DNA from: Diphasiastrum complanatum
Taxonomy: Eukaryota; Streptophyta; Lycopodiopsida; Lycopodiales; Lycopodiaceae
Direction: 5' to 3'
NCBI GenBank assembly: GCA_029204225.1
Contig: CM055099.1
Coordinates: forward strand, 67,945,084 to 68,009,083
Length of the DNA: 64,000 nucleotides
Made by a program: the position numbers and the translations under genes. Shown piece by piece: positions 25,560 to 37,015 of this stretch. The notes under the pieces were generated by a model, which saw only the letters and a list, made by a program, of their open reading frames with translations, did not search any database and was not told the DNA's origin. The number at the start of each line of letters is the position of its first letter. Within the stretch, counting starts at the first letter, position 1.

Positions 25560-26720
25560 TTTCAACTACGTGTTCCACGTGATGATCCAACCTTGAGCAT
25601 GTCAGATAACAATAACAACATCCCCACCAACAGATTTTTTTTTTTGGGGGGGGGGAGAGAGTGGATCTGCTTGGATGGAGCAGTTATATTGCCAACAACA
25701 ACATCAGCAAGATCGACAACCAAGGTCACGAAACCAAAGATGACAACGATAAGGCTAAGAAGGCAGATGGGCAATCCAAAGTGACTCAATCAGAAGAAGT
25801 ATCCCAGCAGTCACGACGAAGATCCTTTAGAAGATGGAAGTACAAGCATTGGAAAATCAGTCTCCTTCTTCAACTAGCCCTCTTGCTACAACATCTGCAT
25901 CCATGCCTATCGCCCACACCATCTACCATTGTCACCACCACCACCACCCTTCCTTTCTTCCATTTCTTTGTTTTCCATCATCTCATTATCCATCTGAAAA
26001 ATTCCCAGTCTTTTTAGACCCTGATAGTTTCGCCGAAGCGGCTAAGAGATCATTGTAAATGTCTTGCGGAGACCAACTACCACTTACATTGGTTGGTCAG
26101 CCAGAAGAGAAAATCTAAGAAGCAGCCAGAAGAAATAAAGAGAAAATTCCAAGAAGTTGAGGAGGAAAGGATGAAACTTAAGCAACAGATAAGTCAGATC
26201 GATCTTGTTAAAAGAAATTCTCTGGAGCAATGATAGTCAAATCCCCTCCTATGAAGCCCAAAGAGATCCAAAAGTAATGGATCAAAGGAAGAAAGAGCTG
26301 TAGAAAATGAAAAGATGAAGACAATCGTGAACCTGTAGAATAAAATGAGCTCCTCACCCAACAAGTAGTGGTCAAAGCTCGACATTGCAAGGGTCCAAGG
26401 ATGAAACTATAGAACTATCAATTCCTTCGCCCTTCCACCAAGCCCCTATCCAACCCATCTGTCCAAATCTGTTTCTACCATCCATTTGCTGATGAGTCTG
26501 TTCCCTTGAAGACTGTTAACCCAAGGCTTGTACAACCTACCCATCGTCAAGAAAAAAGAGTGTCGAAAAGACTGAGACTTCAACTGAGCGAAGAACTACG
26601 GAAACACCCAGAAACAAAATGGAGGATACATGCCTCTCAGAAGTTAGTACCTGCCAAGAAACCAAAGATGAAATTGTCAATGACAAATACAAGTGATAAA
26701 AGAAAAGACACATGAGATGC
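25560..26720 (+). pseudogene. gypsy accessory ORF relic (between pol position and 3' LTR)
   Basis: Broken frames give a low-complexity His/Pro/Thr/Ser-rich stretch (about 25860-25990), then SFAEAAKRS (about 26025-26055) followed by charged, coiled-coil-like sequence. The minus-strand ORF at 35197-36882 has the same order: Thr/Pro-rich linker, then KFSEAAKRS and a coiled coil, just inside an LTR. So both are relics of one accessory protein of this gypsy family. Its function is unknown; similar extra ORFs between integrase and the 3' LTR are known in plant Tat/Athila elements. Confidence 0.55.
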
Positions 26721-26976
26721 ACTCAGGCATGCAAGTTGTGAAGCTGCTGGGAGCTCTCCAATTTTGAAAATGTCAACCACTTGTAGCAATAAGACATTCT
26801 GGTTGCATTGCGGCAGATTGCAGAAAGCAATTTTTTGATAAAGATTGGCAACAATAAGCACTTGATTTTATGTAAGCAAACAAGGATCTATGCTTTTCCA
26901 AGTGACAATCGAAGATGTCAATGCAAATTGGAGTAATATCATCCAATATGGGTTGCAGTGGGTCCTACAACACACT

Positions 26977-26989
26977 AGGGGTGGGATGA
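26977..26989 (+). other. polypurine tract of gypsy element
   Basis: 'aggggtgggatga' directly precedes the LTR start TGTTGG. The same arrangement, reverse complemented, is at 34988-35000. Confidence 0.7.
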
Positions 26990-27900
26990 TGTTGGTTGTT
27001 TTTGACGAATCCCCAAGATACTTGGCCAAAGCTACCCACGAGCACCTCTCACCTTAGACCGAGGAGGTCTCTGAGAAGACGAGATGAATGAAGACTGAGA
27101 GCCGAGGAATACTAGTTAATATTGTCAAGTAGAGACTGTGTAAGACTCATGGTGAATCCCGAAAGATGAAATGACCATGTAGGAAGTAGTATTTCTAGGC
27201 TAATGAATAAATGCAAGTAGACCTCTCTTAAAGAAAGTAAAGTGAGCCACCTTTTGATGGTGACCTCTAGTGGAGAGCATAATTTCACTTGTAATGCCAC
27301 TAGGATGCCACCTAAGGAGCTCTCTTGCTTATTTAAGAGACTCCCTCTTTGTAGTAGAGAAGCTTTTGTAAATGTATCTATTCCATGCTGAAATGAGAAT
27401 ATCCTCCATGAGTTTTGATGCATTCTTGAGCTCCTTGATCATTCTTGTTCCTTGAGTGATGCATTAATGAGCTTGCCCCTCCATCTCCTTTGTGTGTGGT
27501 TGCGGATCTTAGTGGTGGATTAGCTTTCTTGCTTTGTGGATTAATGTAGGTTTCAGCATTCAAGTGAACTAAATAGGCTGGATTTGTGGTGTAGATCCTG
27601 CATATTCTCTTACGTCCAGTTCTTGACGTTCTTGGTCTGTCCAAGAATCAAGAAATGAGTGTTTCTTGATCCTTGGTTGTTTAGTCTTTAGTTTCTTGTT
27701 TCTTGTTTTGTGGAATGTATGGTAGCTTAGTTTTAGATTGTTAGGATCTGTTCATTTAGTTTTGCAGCAAGTAAGTAGGATCTTCATGCTCGTTCAACTT
27801 ATTTATGTGCCAATTTCTTGGTTGAACACAATGATGTGCATGATTGGCTGTTTATGCAGGTGCTTTCAGTGCAAGAGCGACCTATCTGAGTGTCCTCTGA
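26990..27900 (+). repeat. gypsy 3' LTR
   Basis: Begins TGTTGGTTG after a polypurine tract. The first 190 bp repeat the fragment at 23469-23658, and the reverse complement of a diverged copy lies at about 34080-34987. It contains a TATA-like 'gcttatttaagagactcc' (about 27328) and several 'tttcttgttt/caagaatcaagaaa' repeats (27640-27710). The right end is set only approximately. Confidence 0.75.
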
Positions 27901-28139
27901 CAGGGAGGACATAAAATACTACAATGTTCATCAGTCCTTTTTGCATTATTTGGGCCTAAAAACAAAAACGTTTACATCCAAGAAGTGCCCAATGTAGCCT
28001 GGTAACAGGGAAAAACAATTTTGAAACCAGAGAAGAAGTAAAGAACTTAGCCAACTGATTCTCTAGAGTAGGGAATCAGTAAACAATAGAAGGATGTATA
28101 CATGGCCTTGCGGGGACATTCGACGATTTTGTGCTCTTC
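27901..28139. other. short spacer between gypsy relics
   Basis: No feature recognised; it separates a plus-oriented LTR from a minus-oriented gag relic. Confidence 0.4.
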
Positions 28140-29545
28140 TTCGCATTTGTAGCAGCCGTAGATTCTTCCACCTTAGCGCTGAGGTTGGGCAGCATATGTA
28201 ACAAAGTACTCATTGATGGTCGGATCAATGTATGGCTCATCAAGCCCATACCACTGTTGTTGCTTAGGTTGAGGTAGAGCGTCGTGTTCTACTACTGTCA
28301 GGTTTACTTGGGCCACTTGATTGTTATCTGGCCCCAGAGATGCTGGTAATGCCATGTGTTGCTGGTTTAGTGGTACTCCAAACCATGGTGCCGCATTAGG
28401 TGCCCCCTGATGATAAAGATAAGAGATATGAAATTGAGCCCTCTTTTGTTGGATGATCATGTTGTTTAATGGGCAGAACATAGTTTTATGTGATGACGCA
28501 TTACACAGATGGCAATATTGATGTGTCAGTTTGAGATTTTTCTTCAACACTAGACACTCATTGGTTGTCCGAATTCTGGATGCAAACCGGACACCATACA
28601 TTCTCTCTTCATGGGTACTGTGGCTGATTCTAATCTGACGTTGTAGACAAAGTTGCGACAACACTCTACAAAGCTTTCATTTATGATCAAATTGGGTTGT
28701 GAGTTGTTCCATTTGTAGTAAGTGAAGTTTTATAATTTGTTCGATCAGTAGATCGGTGATATATTGGAAGCATTGGAGGTTGATGCCACTGAGGGAGGGG
28801 GATGATGGATGATTGGATAGTTATGGCTCGAATAATCATCTGATCCATCATCTTCTTCCCTGATAACGCTTCCATGGCTTCTTGCAATGTAGCATACTGC
28901 TCCCAGCGTTTAAGCTATCTTTTGATACTCCACGGTAGTCCTGCTAAGAACCACATGATTAGGAGTCAGGGCCGTGTTGCACTGGGATCTTAAATGTTTG
29001 ACCCATTCTATGTACTCCTGGACCCTTTCTCGTTTTCCCATCTTAATTTTGCTCAGTAGGAGAAATGGGTCTTTCAAAAACTTCCTTGGTTTAAAGCAGG
29101 TGATGAAGGCCGCTTAAATCTCTTTCCATGTGGCTTTTTCTTCGGCCGACTGGTTGAAAAACCAATATTGGGCTGCAACTACCAATGACATGGGAAACAA
29201 CTTCAAATTTTTTTCAGGTGTCTGTTCATCATAGATCTTGCACGCTTGTTCGTAAATCTAGAAGAATATGATAGGATTTGTCGATCCATCGTATTTTGGC
29301 ATCTCGAGATGAGTTGCCCTCCGAATTTCTTGCAAGGGTACGACAGGTACGAGTTGATCCATTGGATTCATTATTGTTGGTCCCAATTCTGCTTCGATTT
29401 GTGTGGCTGCAACTCTGGGGAGGTTTGGTTTTGGATTTCCGATTCTTTTTGGCACTAATCGTCCTAATCTCAGATTCATTCGTCGAAAACGTCCAAGGAT
29501 ATTGGATCTTGATGGATGTGAAGAATGCAATCTAGATATGGCTAA
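28140..29545 (-). pseudogene. Ty3/gypsy gag relic, minus strand
   Basis: Minus strand from 29530 downward: a leader ending in LEMPKYDGSTNPIIFF (about 29310-29258), gag core with WFFNQSAEEKATWKE-like and YIEWVKHLRSQC-like blocks (29180-28990), an alanine/serine and histidine-rich region, then a zinc-knuckle-like CHLCNASSHKTMFC (about 28520-28480) and a Gln/Pro-rich tail. At least three stops or frame changes. It belongs to the same broad gypsy group as the gag at 23660-24700, but the sequence differs clearly, so it is another family or an old copy. No pol follows; the next sequence is an LTR of opposite orientation. Confidence 0.8.
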
Positions 29546-30410
29546 TGGTATAATTTTAGCCCTTTTTTCATAGTTTTTCCTTAATATCTCTCTGCTCCTT
29601 GCTCTGATTGGCCTGAAATTTTCACAGTAGATGGATCTGAGGCATATCTACCAACTAATCATATTTTTAAAGGTTCATCATGCGAGGGTTGTTTGTGTTG
29701 TTTTGCAGACAAAAACCTTAATATCTGGAGATCTGCTAAAAAGCAACTCTTGCCCTTTTAACTATAGCTAGATCTGGTGGGATCTAACTTGGTATGAAGT
29801 GGCGAAGGTTAATTCTTCCAGATTTAGAAGTTATTGATGTCACAACATACTTGTGATTACAAGAATTGCTTAACTAATCTATAATTACAAGACTAGTTTA
29901 ATTTGACCATATGTTGGTCGTGAATGTACTTTACAGATTTTTGATGTGCCATGACATCTGTACACAAACATGTATGTGTCAAAGAATGCACCTATAGACA
30001 GTAGGTAAGTGTTACTCTATGCAATATATGTACAGTGTGCTGCAAAACAAAGATGTTTGGTCGATCGTCAAATGATTCAGATGGTCGATCGAATGGGCGA
30101 AGTAGTGGCCAGGTCTTCAAGCTTCTTCGAATAGTTTGAAATGACATTCAAATGTGGATATTGACAGGAATGGATACTCTTTACTCCAGAGATGAAGATC
30201 TGCCGAAAGTTCGAAGCATTCATCCTTTGAATAGTTTGACTGAGTCAATTCTGTGTGGAATGTCGCAGGTGTCGAACTACTGCACAGAAACTTGTGTATT
30301 TTACCAGGCATTACTCTACACACAAAATGGAGTAGTTTTTCCGGTACTACGGCATGTGCTAAGAAACACGACTAAATATGGAGAATGGCACAACAGAAAA
30401 CTATAATTCT
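29546..30410. other. no gene recognised
   Basis: AT-rich DNA with no readable domain. It could be leader or LTR of the gag relic at its left, but I see no direct-repeat partner. Confidence 0.35.
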
Positions 30411-30556
30411 TGCAGGTATCAATTAAGTAGACATAAAACCTAAAGAGGTTGCATCTGATCCTAGATCAATGATTAATTCAAGGATCAAGAATGTGCAGGA
30501 AGAGTCTTGAATGAAATTGAAACACCAAGGAGAAACTGTGAGCTTAATCTCCAACA
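30411..30556 (-). repeat. 3' LTR edge of a copia relic
   Basis: On the minus strand a purine tract 'aaggaggat' (about 30557-30570) is followed by TGTTGGAGATTAAGC, the expected polypurine tract and LTR start. The other end of the LTR is not visible. Confidence 0.5.
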
Positions 30557-30960
30557 ATCCTCCTTAAGGTCACGGTTGGTGCCTTGAGTGTCTTCGTCAG
30601 GTTCAGCATGTCGAAGAATTTCTGATGCTTTATCCTAGTAAGAGCCTTGGTGAATATGTCTGCGACCATTTCATGTATGGAGCAATATTCGATGATAACT
30701 TGTCCTGAGAAAAACTTTTCCAGAATAAAGTGGTACTGGATTTCGATGTGTTTTGAACTGCCATGAAATCTGGGATTCAACGATAGTAAAATATAGCTCA
30801 TGTTGTCACATAGAATGGTAGTAGGTCAAAATTGAGTGTGATGTAAATCGTGGAGTAGTAATATGATCCAGATAGCTTCTTTCGAAGCTTGGCATGTTGC
30901 GATATACTTTGCCTCAGTTGAAGACAGTGTGACAGATTTCTGCTTCCTTGAATTTGTTAG
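30545..30960 (-). pseudogene. Ty1/copia RNase H end (relic)
   Basis: Minus-strand frame: KQKSVTLSSTEAKYIATCQA, a degenerate CDNMS, then NPRFHGSSKHIEIQYHFI and the terminal MVADIFTKAL...HQKFFDML block. This is the last part of copia RNase H. It has at least one stop and no upstream RT. Confidence 0.82.
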
Positions 30961-31650
30961 GTCCTTGCCTCTGAAGTCATGTGATTCTCAAGGGGTAAGG
31001 TTATGCCCTTAGAAGATCGTATGGGAGGTGTTTGGCAAAAAGTTTAGCACTCGTAAAATTCATAGTGATGTCCATGAAGGGCACGTAATCCATGCTCGTG
31101 AAAATCATTATTGTCCATCAACGACTATAGTGCATACGGGAAGAGATCCTAAAATATCAGTGCTCATCTAATTTGTATGATGGGTACTCAAAAACAACAT
31201 AACAATATTTGATGATTCAATTTCTCGCCAATGTTATGCATAGGTGGTGATAAATTACAAATGCTGCTCTATTTGATGAAAAACGCTATTTCTCCACCCC
31301 TCAGCTCTAGTTATTTCACTAGACAGTTCCAAGAGAGGGTGTGACTAGTGGCCCTAACCCAGGTGACATATTTTGGTCACGTTGGATAGACTACCCGCTC
31401 TTGTGTTTCAAAGAGGTCGGGTTTACCAATTCATGCTCATAAAGACGGTTTCAAAAGATAATAAACCGAATGCCATTTATAACTTTGACAGTTTTGTACG
31501 ACTAACTAAATATACTGCAAGCTAGTTAGCTTATAGAACTGAATGGTCATACGACAAGCAATCTGCATATCCCTTGTGAGTACTCAAAGTGTTACTTATC
31601 TTATCACAATACAAAGGATGATTCCATGATGTGACATAAGGACCATTAGT
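30961..31650. other. no gene recognised
   Basis: Unassigned intergenic sequence; nothing supported on either strand. Confidence 0.4.
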
Positions 31651-31654
31651 TTAG

Positions 31655-31797
31655 TATTATGGAAGGAGCCGGGCAGAGGCCATTCTGCCCGGTAAGGATT
31701 TCCAGAATTTTTTTAGGCGAGGCCCGGAGGGGCCGAGCCTAAAAAATTTTGGAAATCTGAACCGGGCAGAATGGCCTCTGCCCGGCCCCTTCCATTG
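31655..31797. mobile_element. near-perfect palindrome (foldback element), about 143 bp
   Basis: The left arm 'atggaaggagccgggcagag' and following 'gccattctgcccgg' and 'gaatttttttaggc' is repeated in reverse complement on the right ('gcctaaaaaatttt', 'ccgggcagaatggcctctg', 'cccggccccttccat'). The loop is only about 16 bp ('gaggcccggaggggcc'). Each arm also holds a smaller hairpin 'gggcagaggccattctgccc'. No coding capacity. This is a MITE or foldback structure able to make a very stable hairpin. Confidence 0.8.
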
Positions 31798-32015
31798 CGT
31801 AATGGATTTTTGGACCCTTTTTAAATCAATCCTTAGCTGCCACGTGGCGGGTGCAAGCAGAATCAGCACCCAAAAAATTTGAGACCAATCCAATGCTGCC
31901 ACGTGGCAGATGGCAAGCATAATCTGCACTAATTTTTTTTTTTAGGAACCAGGTGACTATTCTGCTTTTAAATCTGTTCCGAAATGGGCAGAATAGTCAC
32001 AAAAAATCCATTACG
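31798..32015. mobile_element. MITE-like element with 14-bp terminal inverted repeats
   Basis: Left end 'cgtaatggattttt' (31798-31811) and right end 'aaaaatccattacg' (32002-32015) are exact inverted repeats. The inside carries two tandem diverged copies of a ~62 bp unit containing 'gctgccacgtggc' (about 31829 and 31891), plus a smaller inverted pair 'gtgactattctgc / gcagaatagtcac' (31951-32000). It abuts the palindrome on its left, and both may be parts of one composite element. Confidence 0.65.
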
Positions 32016-34079
32016 TATAAAAAATGACAAACACGGAATGGGACTAAGCATAGGGTGCAAACACCGCATACAAAAACGGCATTTGCATAACCAAAAAAGT
32101 GAAGTGAATAAAAATATATTACTTCAAGTGTGGGTGGGAGGAAACCGGGATGCCGCAAAAAACCCCAAGTCATGAATCCGTAGATCTTAGGTGAATGCTA
32201 ATCAGTTCTTGACCTTGTGTAGTATGCTAGGAGGCATCATTGCATGATCAAATCTTCAGTCTGATTTATAGCTGTTGCCTGAAAGCTCTGCATCTGCTTC
32301 ACATCCAATGATTTTTCAAGTCCTTGGTATCAGATGACCATCGATATTTTGAAACAGCAGCATCGAGGACAGGTACGACGGGGCTTGTTTCTGAAGATGG
32401 AAGCATTTGATGGGTGAGCCAAACTGGGGCAACATGTATTACGTTGCAGCTGTAGAGAACGTTCTACTCCACAGCTGATTTTCAGCAAGTTCAAGTGCCC
32501 AAAACGCGCAGGTTCAGGCAAGTGGTTCCAGCACAGAGAGCTCGCAAGCAGAGGCTCACTTGCAATCATTCGCAAGTTTGGGATCTCCTGCAATGGTGCG
32601 TTGAATAATACCACCCTGGTGCTTGGAAAACATTACATTGATGCGCTGGGACCTACTCTTTCCTTCATCTCTACTGATCGATTTGCTTTAGCGAGCTTCA
32701 GCGGACTGAGATTGGACTCATATTTGCATCGTAGGTTCAGGATGGCTCATCGCAGGTCGAGCAACCTAGCAGAGGGTTAGCGAGCTCAGATTTCAACATA
32801 GACTCAGGGTGTGAGTTCACCCTCTATCCTCAAATGGTAATTGAAGGTGATGAGGGCCATTCTGTAGACAGAGGCTGTCTCACAGAGAACTCACAGTAGG
32901 CTTCAGCGCACCAGGTGCGAGCTCGATCAAACCATACTTCTTCAATTCCCCTCAGCTTAGGCAGATGGTTCTGTTGCGGAATGCACCAGATCCAAAGTTA
33001 CTGATATGATCTTAGGACCTGATGTGGCAAGTTGAGCTCTGAATCAGCGGGCTATGTTCCCACAAAAATTTGCGCTGGCCGTGAAGGTGCTGGATACCCT
33101 CCTTAGACCAAACCCATCTCTGATTTATACCCTCCTCAGACCAAACCCATCTTTGATTAGCAGAAACATAGTTTTCCAGTGCAATCTGTGTACACAAATG
33201 GGTCTCAAAAGATAATTGATTAGGTGGGCACGCAAAAACTCAGGTACCTACCTGCTCCCAGGGTCGGAAGAGGTGGTCAACCATCCTTTCTGAATTAGCA
33301 ACAGCAAAACACTTCTTCACGAAGTGAGAGCAACTCGTTGCCTTTCTTGCAGACACCTGTCTATCAACCACATACTTTATAGTGCTACTGTTGCTTAGCG
33401 CTGCTGATTGTGCCACAATGGGAATATAAATCGACCATCCACTACCCATCTTAAACCCATATTAAACAATTTATTTACTAGCACTTGACTCATATTAACA
33501 ATGGGCTTTATACACCAATATTAACATGATCAATTATTGAGTTGATCCACAATCCCACTACAACCTATGCAACCACAAGCATTCATAACAAGAGAAGGTT
33601 TCTACTCCCTCTCAACCCAAACAATGTGAGTGTATTACAATCATAGTTCAACCCAATACAACCATCAATCCATAACCCACCATACAAGACAATGCTTCTA
33701 CTCATTCACAATCAAATACACAAAGCACAAACAAGACACTCACTCTCATTGCAAACTGGTGCGTCCAAGCACATGACTTCATGGAAAGAGTGATTTTCAG
33801 AACTCAAGGAAACTCACAATGGCGATGAAGTTGGGCAAGCCGATGACCAATTGTGTTCACAGATTCCAGCCGAATATGTGAACACGGTTTTCTTCTTTCT
33901 ACTTATTCTCTTCTTTGTTACTTCAGGTTTGCCCGTTTCCTTCAACCAGTTCTTTACAGTTAAGTCTTCTTGTTTAGAATGGTTTCCAGACAAAAGTATT
34001 TCTCAGTTTGCAACGTGTATTCCTAGCCTGTCAGTGGGATGAAACGGTTACGTTCACTCAGCTACATGCATTTACAAGC
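32016..34079. other. no gene recognised
   Basis: Mixed sequence with a few short open frames (for example minus 32330-32614 and 33240-33449) that show no domain I recognise. Contains a 33-bp tandem duplication at about 33093-33160. Probably intergenic or decayed retroelement. Confidence 0.4.
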
Positions 34080-34987
34080 CATGCAACCAATCCTAGCTCC
34101 AACATAGATCAACGTTATGGACAGAGAGCAAATCTACAATCTAACTACCAAACTATCTTAGGAAATCAGGGAATAATACAATAACAAGATTAAGTTACTC
34201 AACAAGAAACAAGAATCAAGAAAGCTAACTTCCTAACAGCATTCTAACAGCCGAAGAATCAAGAAACACCCATTTCTTGATGCTTGGAATACCCAAGAAC
34301 AATAAAGGACACGAGTGTTAGTAAACATGCAAAATCAGATCCACAATCTCAGCCTATATAGTTTACCTGCATGCTGAAGCTACAAAATTAAGAAACAAGA
34401 AAGTTATCCACATCTACATTCCACAAAGCAAGAAAGTAAGCAAGAAATCTAATTAATCCACAATCACAAAAAGAAATCAGAACATGTTCATAAGAATTTC
34501 ACTCAAGAAGATTGCCATGAACAATGAGCTTCTCAATTGCCAAGAACTCGTGGAGGATCTTCTTTATTCAATCAAGAGAAATGACAATACAATCAAAAGC
34601 TCCCTCACAAGAGAGGGGGGTCCTTAAATAAGCAAGAGGGTTGCCCATGTCGAGCCCGAGTGACAATTCCAGTAATTAAGAAATTACATGTGGAAATGGC
34701 CCTTCCACTAGAGGTCACCATCAAAAGGTGGCTCACTCTAAATTATTTAAGGGGGTCTACACTAATTTACATTGCCTAGGAAACATTACTAGCTCCTACA
34801 TGGTCATTCCTTCTCTGGGATACACCATGTAGGCTCACATAGAAAATGATTGTCATCCTAGCTAGTAATCCTCGGCTCTCAGTTTCTTTTGCTCTCCTCC
34901 TTCAGAGACCTCCTCGGTCATGGGTGAGAGATACTTTGTGTCTTCAGCTTGGCTCGGCATCTGGGGATTCTCTGGAATCCGCTAACA
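34080..34987 (-). repeat. gypsy 3' LTR, minus orientation
   Basis: Reverse complement of a diverged copy of the LTR at 26990-27900. Shared phrases include 'ccactagaggtcaccatcaa', 'cttaaataagcaagagg', 'agacctcctcggtc' and 'gatgcttgg'. Its start (34987, TGTTAGCGG on the minus strand) is preceded by the polypurine tract at 34988-35000. The far end is approximate. Confidence 0.75.
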
Positions 34988-35000
34988 TTATCCACCCCTA
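34988..35000 (-). other. polypurine tract of gypsy element
   Basis: Minus-strand 'taggggtggataa' directly before the LTR start, equivalent to 26977-26989. Confidence 0.68.
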
Positions 35001-35196
35001 ATCTGTTGCAGGACCCACTGCAACACAGGTGATGTCGTTCCGCTCGATGCTTGGAAAAGCACGGATCTTCGTTCACTTCCATAAAACTAGGTGCTTATTA
35101 TCCACAAAACTGTTTAGCAAAAATGAAGATTTCTCAATGGTCGCTACATTCCAGCCCTCTTGAGAACCTCTTGCGAGTCCTGCTCGCCTCATCGCC

Positions 35197-36882
35197 TCAC
35201 CATCTGTGCTCGCTCATTTTTTGCCCTAGGGCTTCGAACACTTGGAAGCGGAGCTTACTTCCGTAGTTTAGTAGCCCCAGGTATTCTCGTATCTTTTCAA
35301 TGAAGCCCATTTTCTGATAGTCTTCTATCATGGTGACATACCGTGATGACATGAAGGCCGCTTTGTAGTATAGCCGGGCCATCATCTCATGGTCTTCCTC
35401 TGACTGGAGGGCTACGTTGGGATTGATGTTGATTGGATCCAAACCACGATCCCAAAAACATTCTTACTACATTAGAAAGCCATTGATCGGCAATATTCGG
35501 TGCTTTTTTGCACGCATAGATTGACACTGGTCTTGTATTGCCCGAAGTCTAGCAACTGTAGCCTCCAGGTCATCCAGAAAGATTATGTCTCGTGTTTGGT
35601 TGATCTGGGCCATCTGGTGCTTCAGTTGTTGCTGGACCTCTTCTAATGTGATCTTCAGCCCGGCCATTGTGGATCTAATTTTATCTGTTTCTTTTTCTTT
35701 TTCTTTGGCCAGCTTCTGTTGTTGTGCAATCTCTTGGTCCAGGTACTAGACCTTATTCTCGCGCACTTGGTGTTGGCTTATCAACCAATGCATGTGGTAG
35801 CTTGCCTCGGATAGGCCGATCATCGAGCGCTTGGCTGCTTCGGAGAACTTCTTAGGGTTAGTGACGATTGGGTACTGATCAGGGGTGTAAAACGCTGTGG
35901 AGGAAATGAAGATGGAGATGGAGGGAGTGGAGAAATAATATTAGTAGAAATGGTGGTTGTTGTGGTGGTGGTGGTGGTGGTTAGTGGAGGGGTCAGACTT
36001 CCTCCTGACTGATCTGCTTTTTTCGGTTCATCGTCATTGATCTCCATCAGGTCTGCAACATCAAAATATTGTGAAGTATCCAAGATATGAATTTGTTGGG
36101 CCAGTGGATGTTGGTCTTGCGACTACTGGGTCGCTTCCATGTCTTGGGGAATGGGACTCCCCACTCCTCCCCCCCTCCAAAGAATGTGTCGTTGGTGAAG
36201 TTGGCAGCGTTGGCATGGTAATCAACAAGGGTGGGGTGGTGACTTGGTCTGGTGGCACGACTTGGGTTGTGTCCATGTCTGCTGCTACCGATGATGTAGC
36301 TGCTCCATCACCCCCGTCGATGGTGTGTAAGGGTGAGGAGTGTGTCGGAGAGGCTGCGTGTGAGGTTGAGTTTCCATCATCTAAAGCTGAATCTTCTGAT
36401 GTTGTGCCATCGGGTGATTTCCTCCTGGCCTGAAGCTTTCTAAGTATGCGTTGTTGCCTTGTGTCTAGCAACTGGGCCTTAGAGGTATTGGCTTGTTGAG
36501 CTACCGATGGTGATGCTACTTGTGGATCTGGTTGAGAGCTTGGTGGCTTGTGTACCAGTGGAATAATACTGGTGTTCGTCCTTTTGGGTGGAAGCCTTGA
36601 TGGTGAAGTGGCCCGTGAGCGTGAACGCTTGGACTTTTTGGACCCTATAGGGATGTCCCATGCTTTGTCTGCAGCTTGCGGGTGTTGTTGAAGTCTGGGC
36701 CCATTTTGGACCTGATGGAGTGTGATATAAATCATGAGATATCCCAGGACTATTGTCGACTGCTCGTTCTTAACAGAGTCATGAAGAGAGTTCGAAACAA
36801 ACTGTGCCCAATCATAAAGGTTTTGGACATGCAGTCGTGAATCTGCCATCATTTGGAATAGAGACATGGGTACCCACAGCAT
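35197..36882 (-). pseudogene. gypsy accessory ORF next to the 3' LTR (three or four broken pieces)
   Basis: Minus strand from 36882 down: an open stretch of 273 codons beginning MLWVPMSLFQMM with a helical head (WAQFVSNSLHD, LMIYITLHQVQNGP), a basic patch (GSKKSKRSRSRATSPSR) that could be a nuclear localisation signal, and a long Ser/Thr/Pro-rich tail. After a frame change come a poly-Thr/Pro linker and KFSEAAKRSMIGLSE (about 35860-35810), then a coiled-coil region (LKITLEEVQQQLKHQMAQI, 35660-35600) and a charged C-terminus. No RT, integrase or gag motif is present. It sits just inside the 3' LTR. I infer a Tat/Athila-type extra ORF of unknown function. The largest piece is still open. Confidence 0.6.
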
Positions 36883-36884
36883 GA

Positions 36885-37015
36885 AACCTGATAGAGAGAG
36901 AAAATCTACGGGTAGACTAATAGACTAGCCTACGGCTAATTACAGTTGGTAACAGTTTTCAGCATTAATTTACATCGTAAATAGTAACAATGAAGTTTAT
37001 CATTGAATTCTGACA
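36885..37015 (-). repeat. copia 3' LTR edge, minus orientation
   Basis: On the minus strand, 'gaaggggag' is followed by TGTCAGAATTCAATG, the expected polypurine tract and LTR start (+ coordinate 37015). Only about 130 bp lie between this and the gypsy accessory ORF, so the LTR is truncated or short. Confidence 0.5.

Noticed and set aside
32330-33449. Minus-strand short open frames as a possible multi-exon gene
   Set aside because: No conserved motif and no splice arrangement that links them convincingly.
36071-36433. 120-codon plus-strand open frame
   Set aside because: Shadow of the minus-strand gypsy accessory ORF at 36061-36882.
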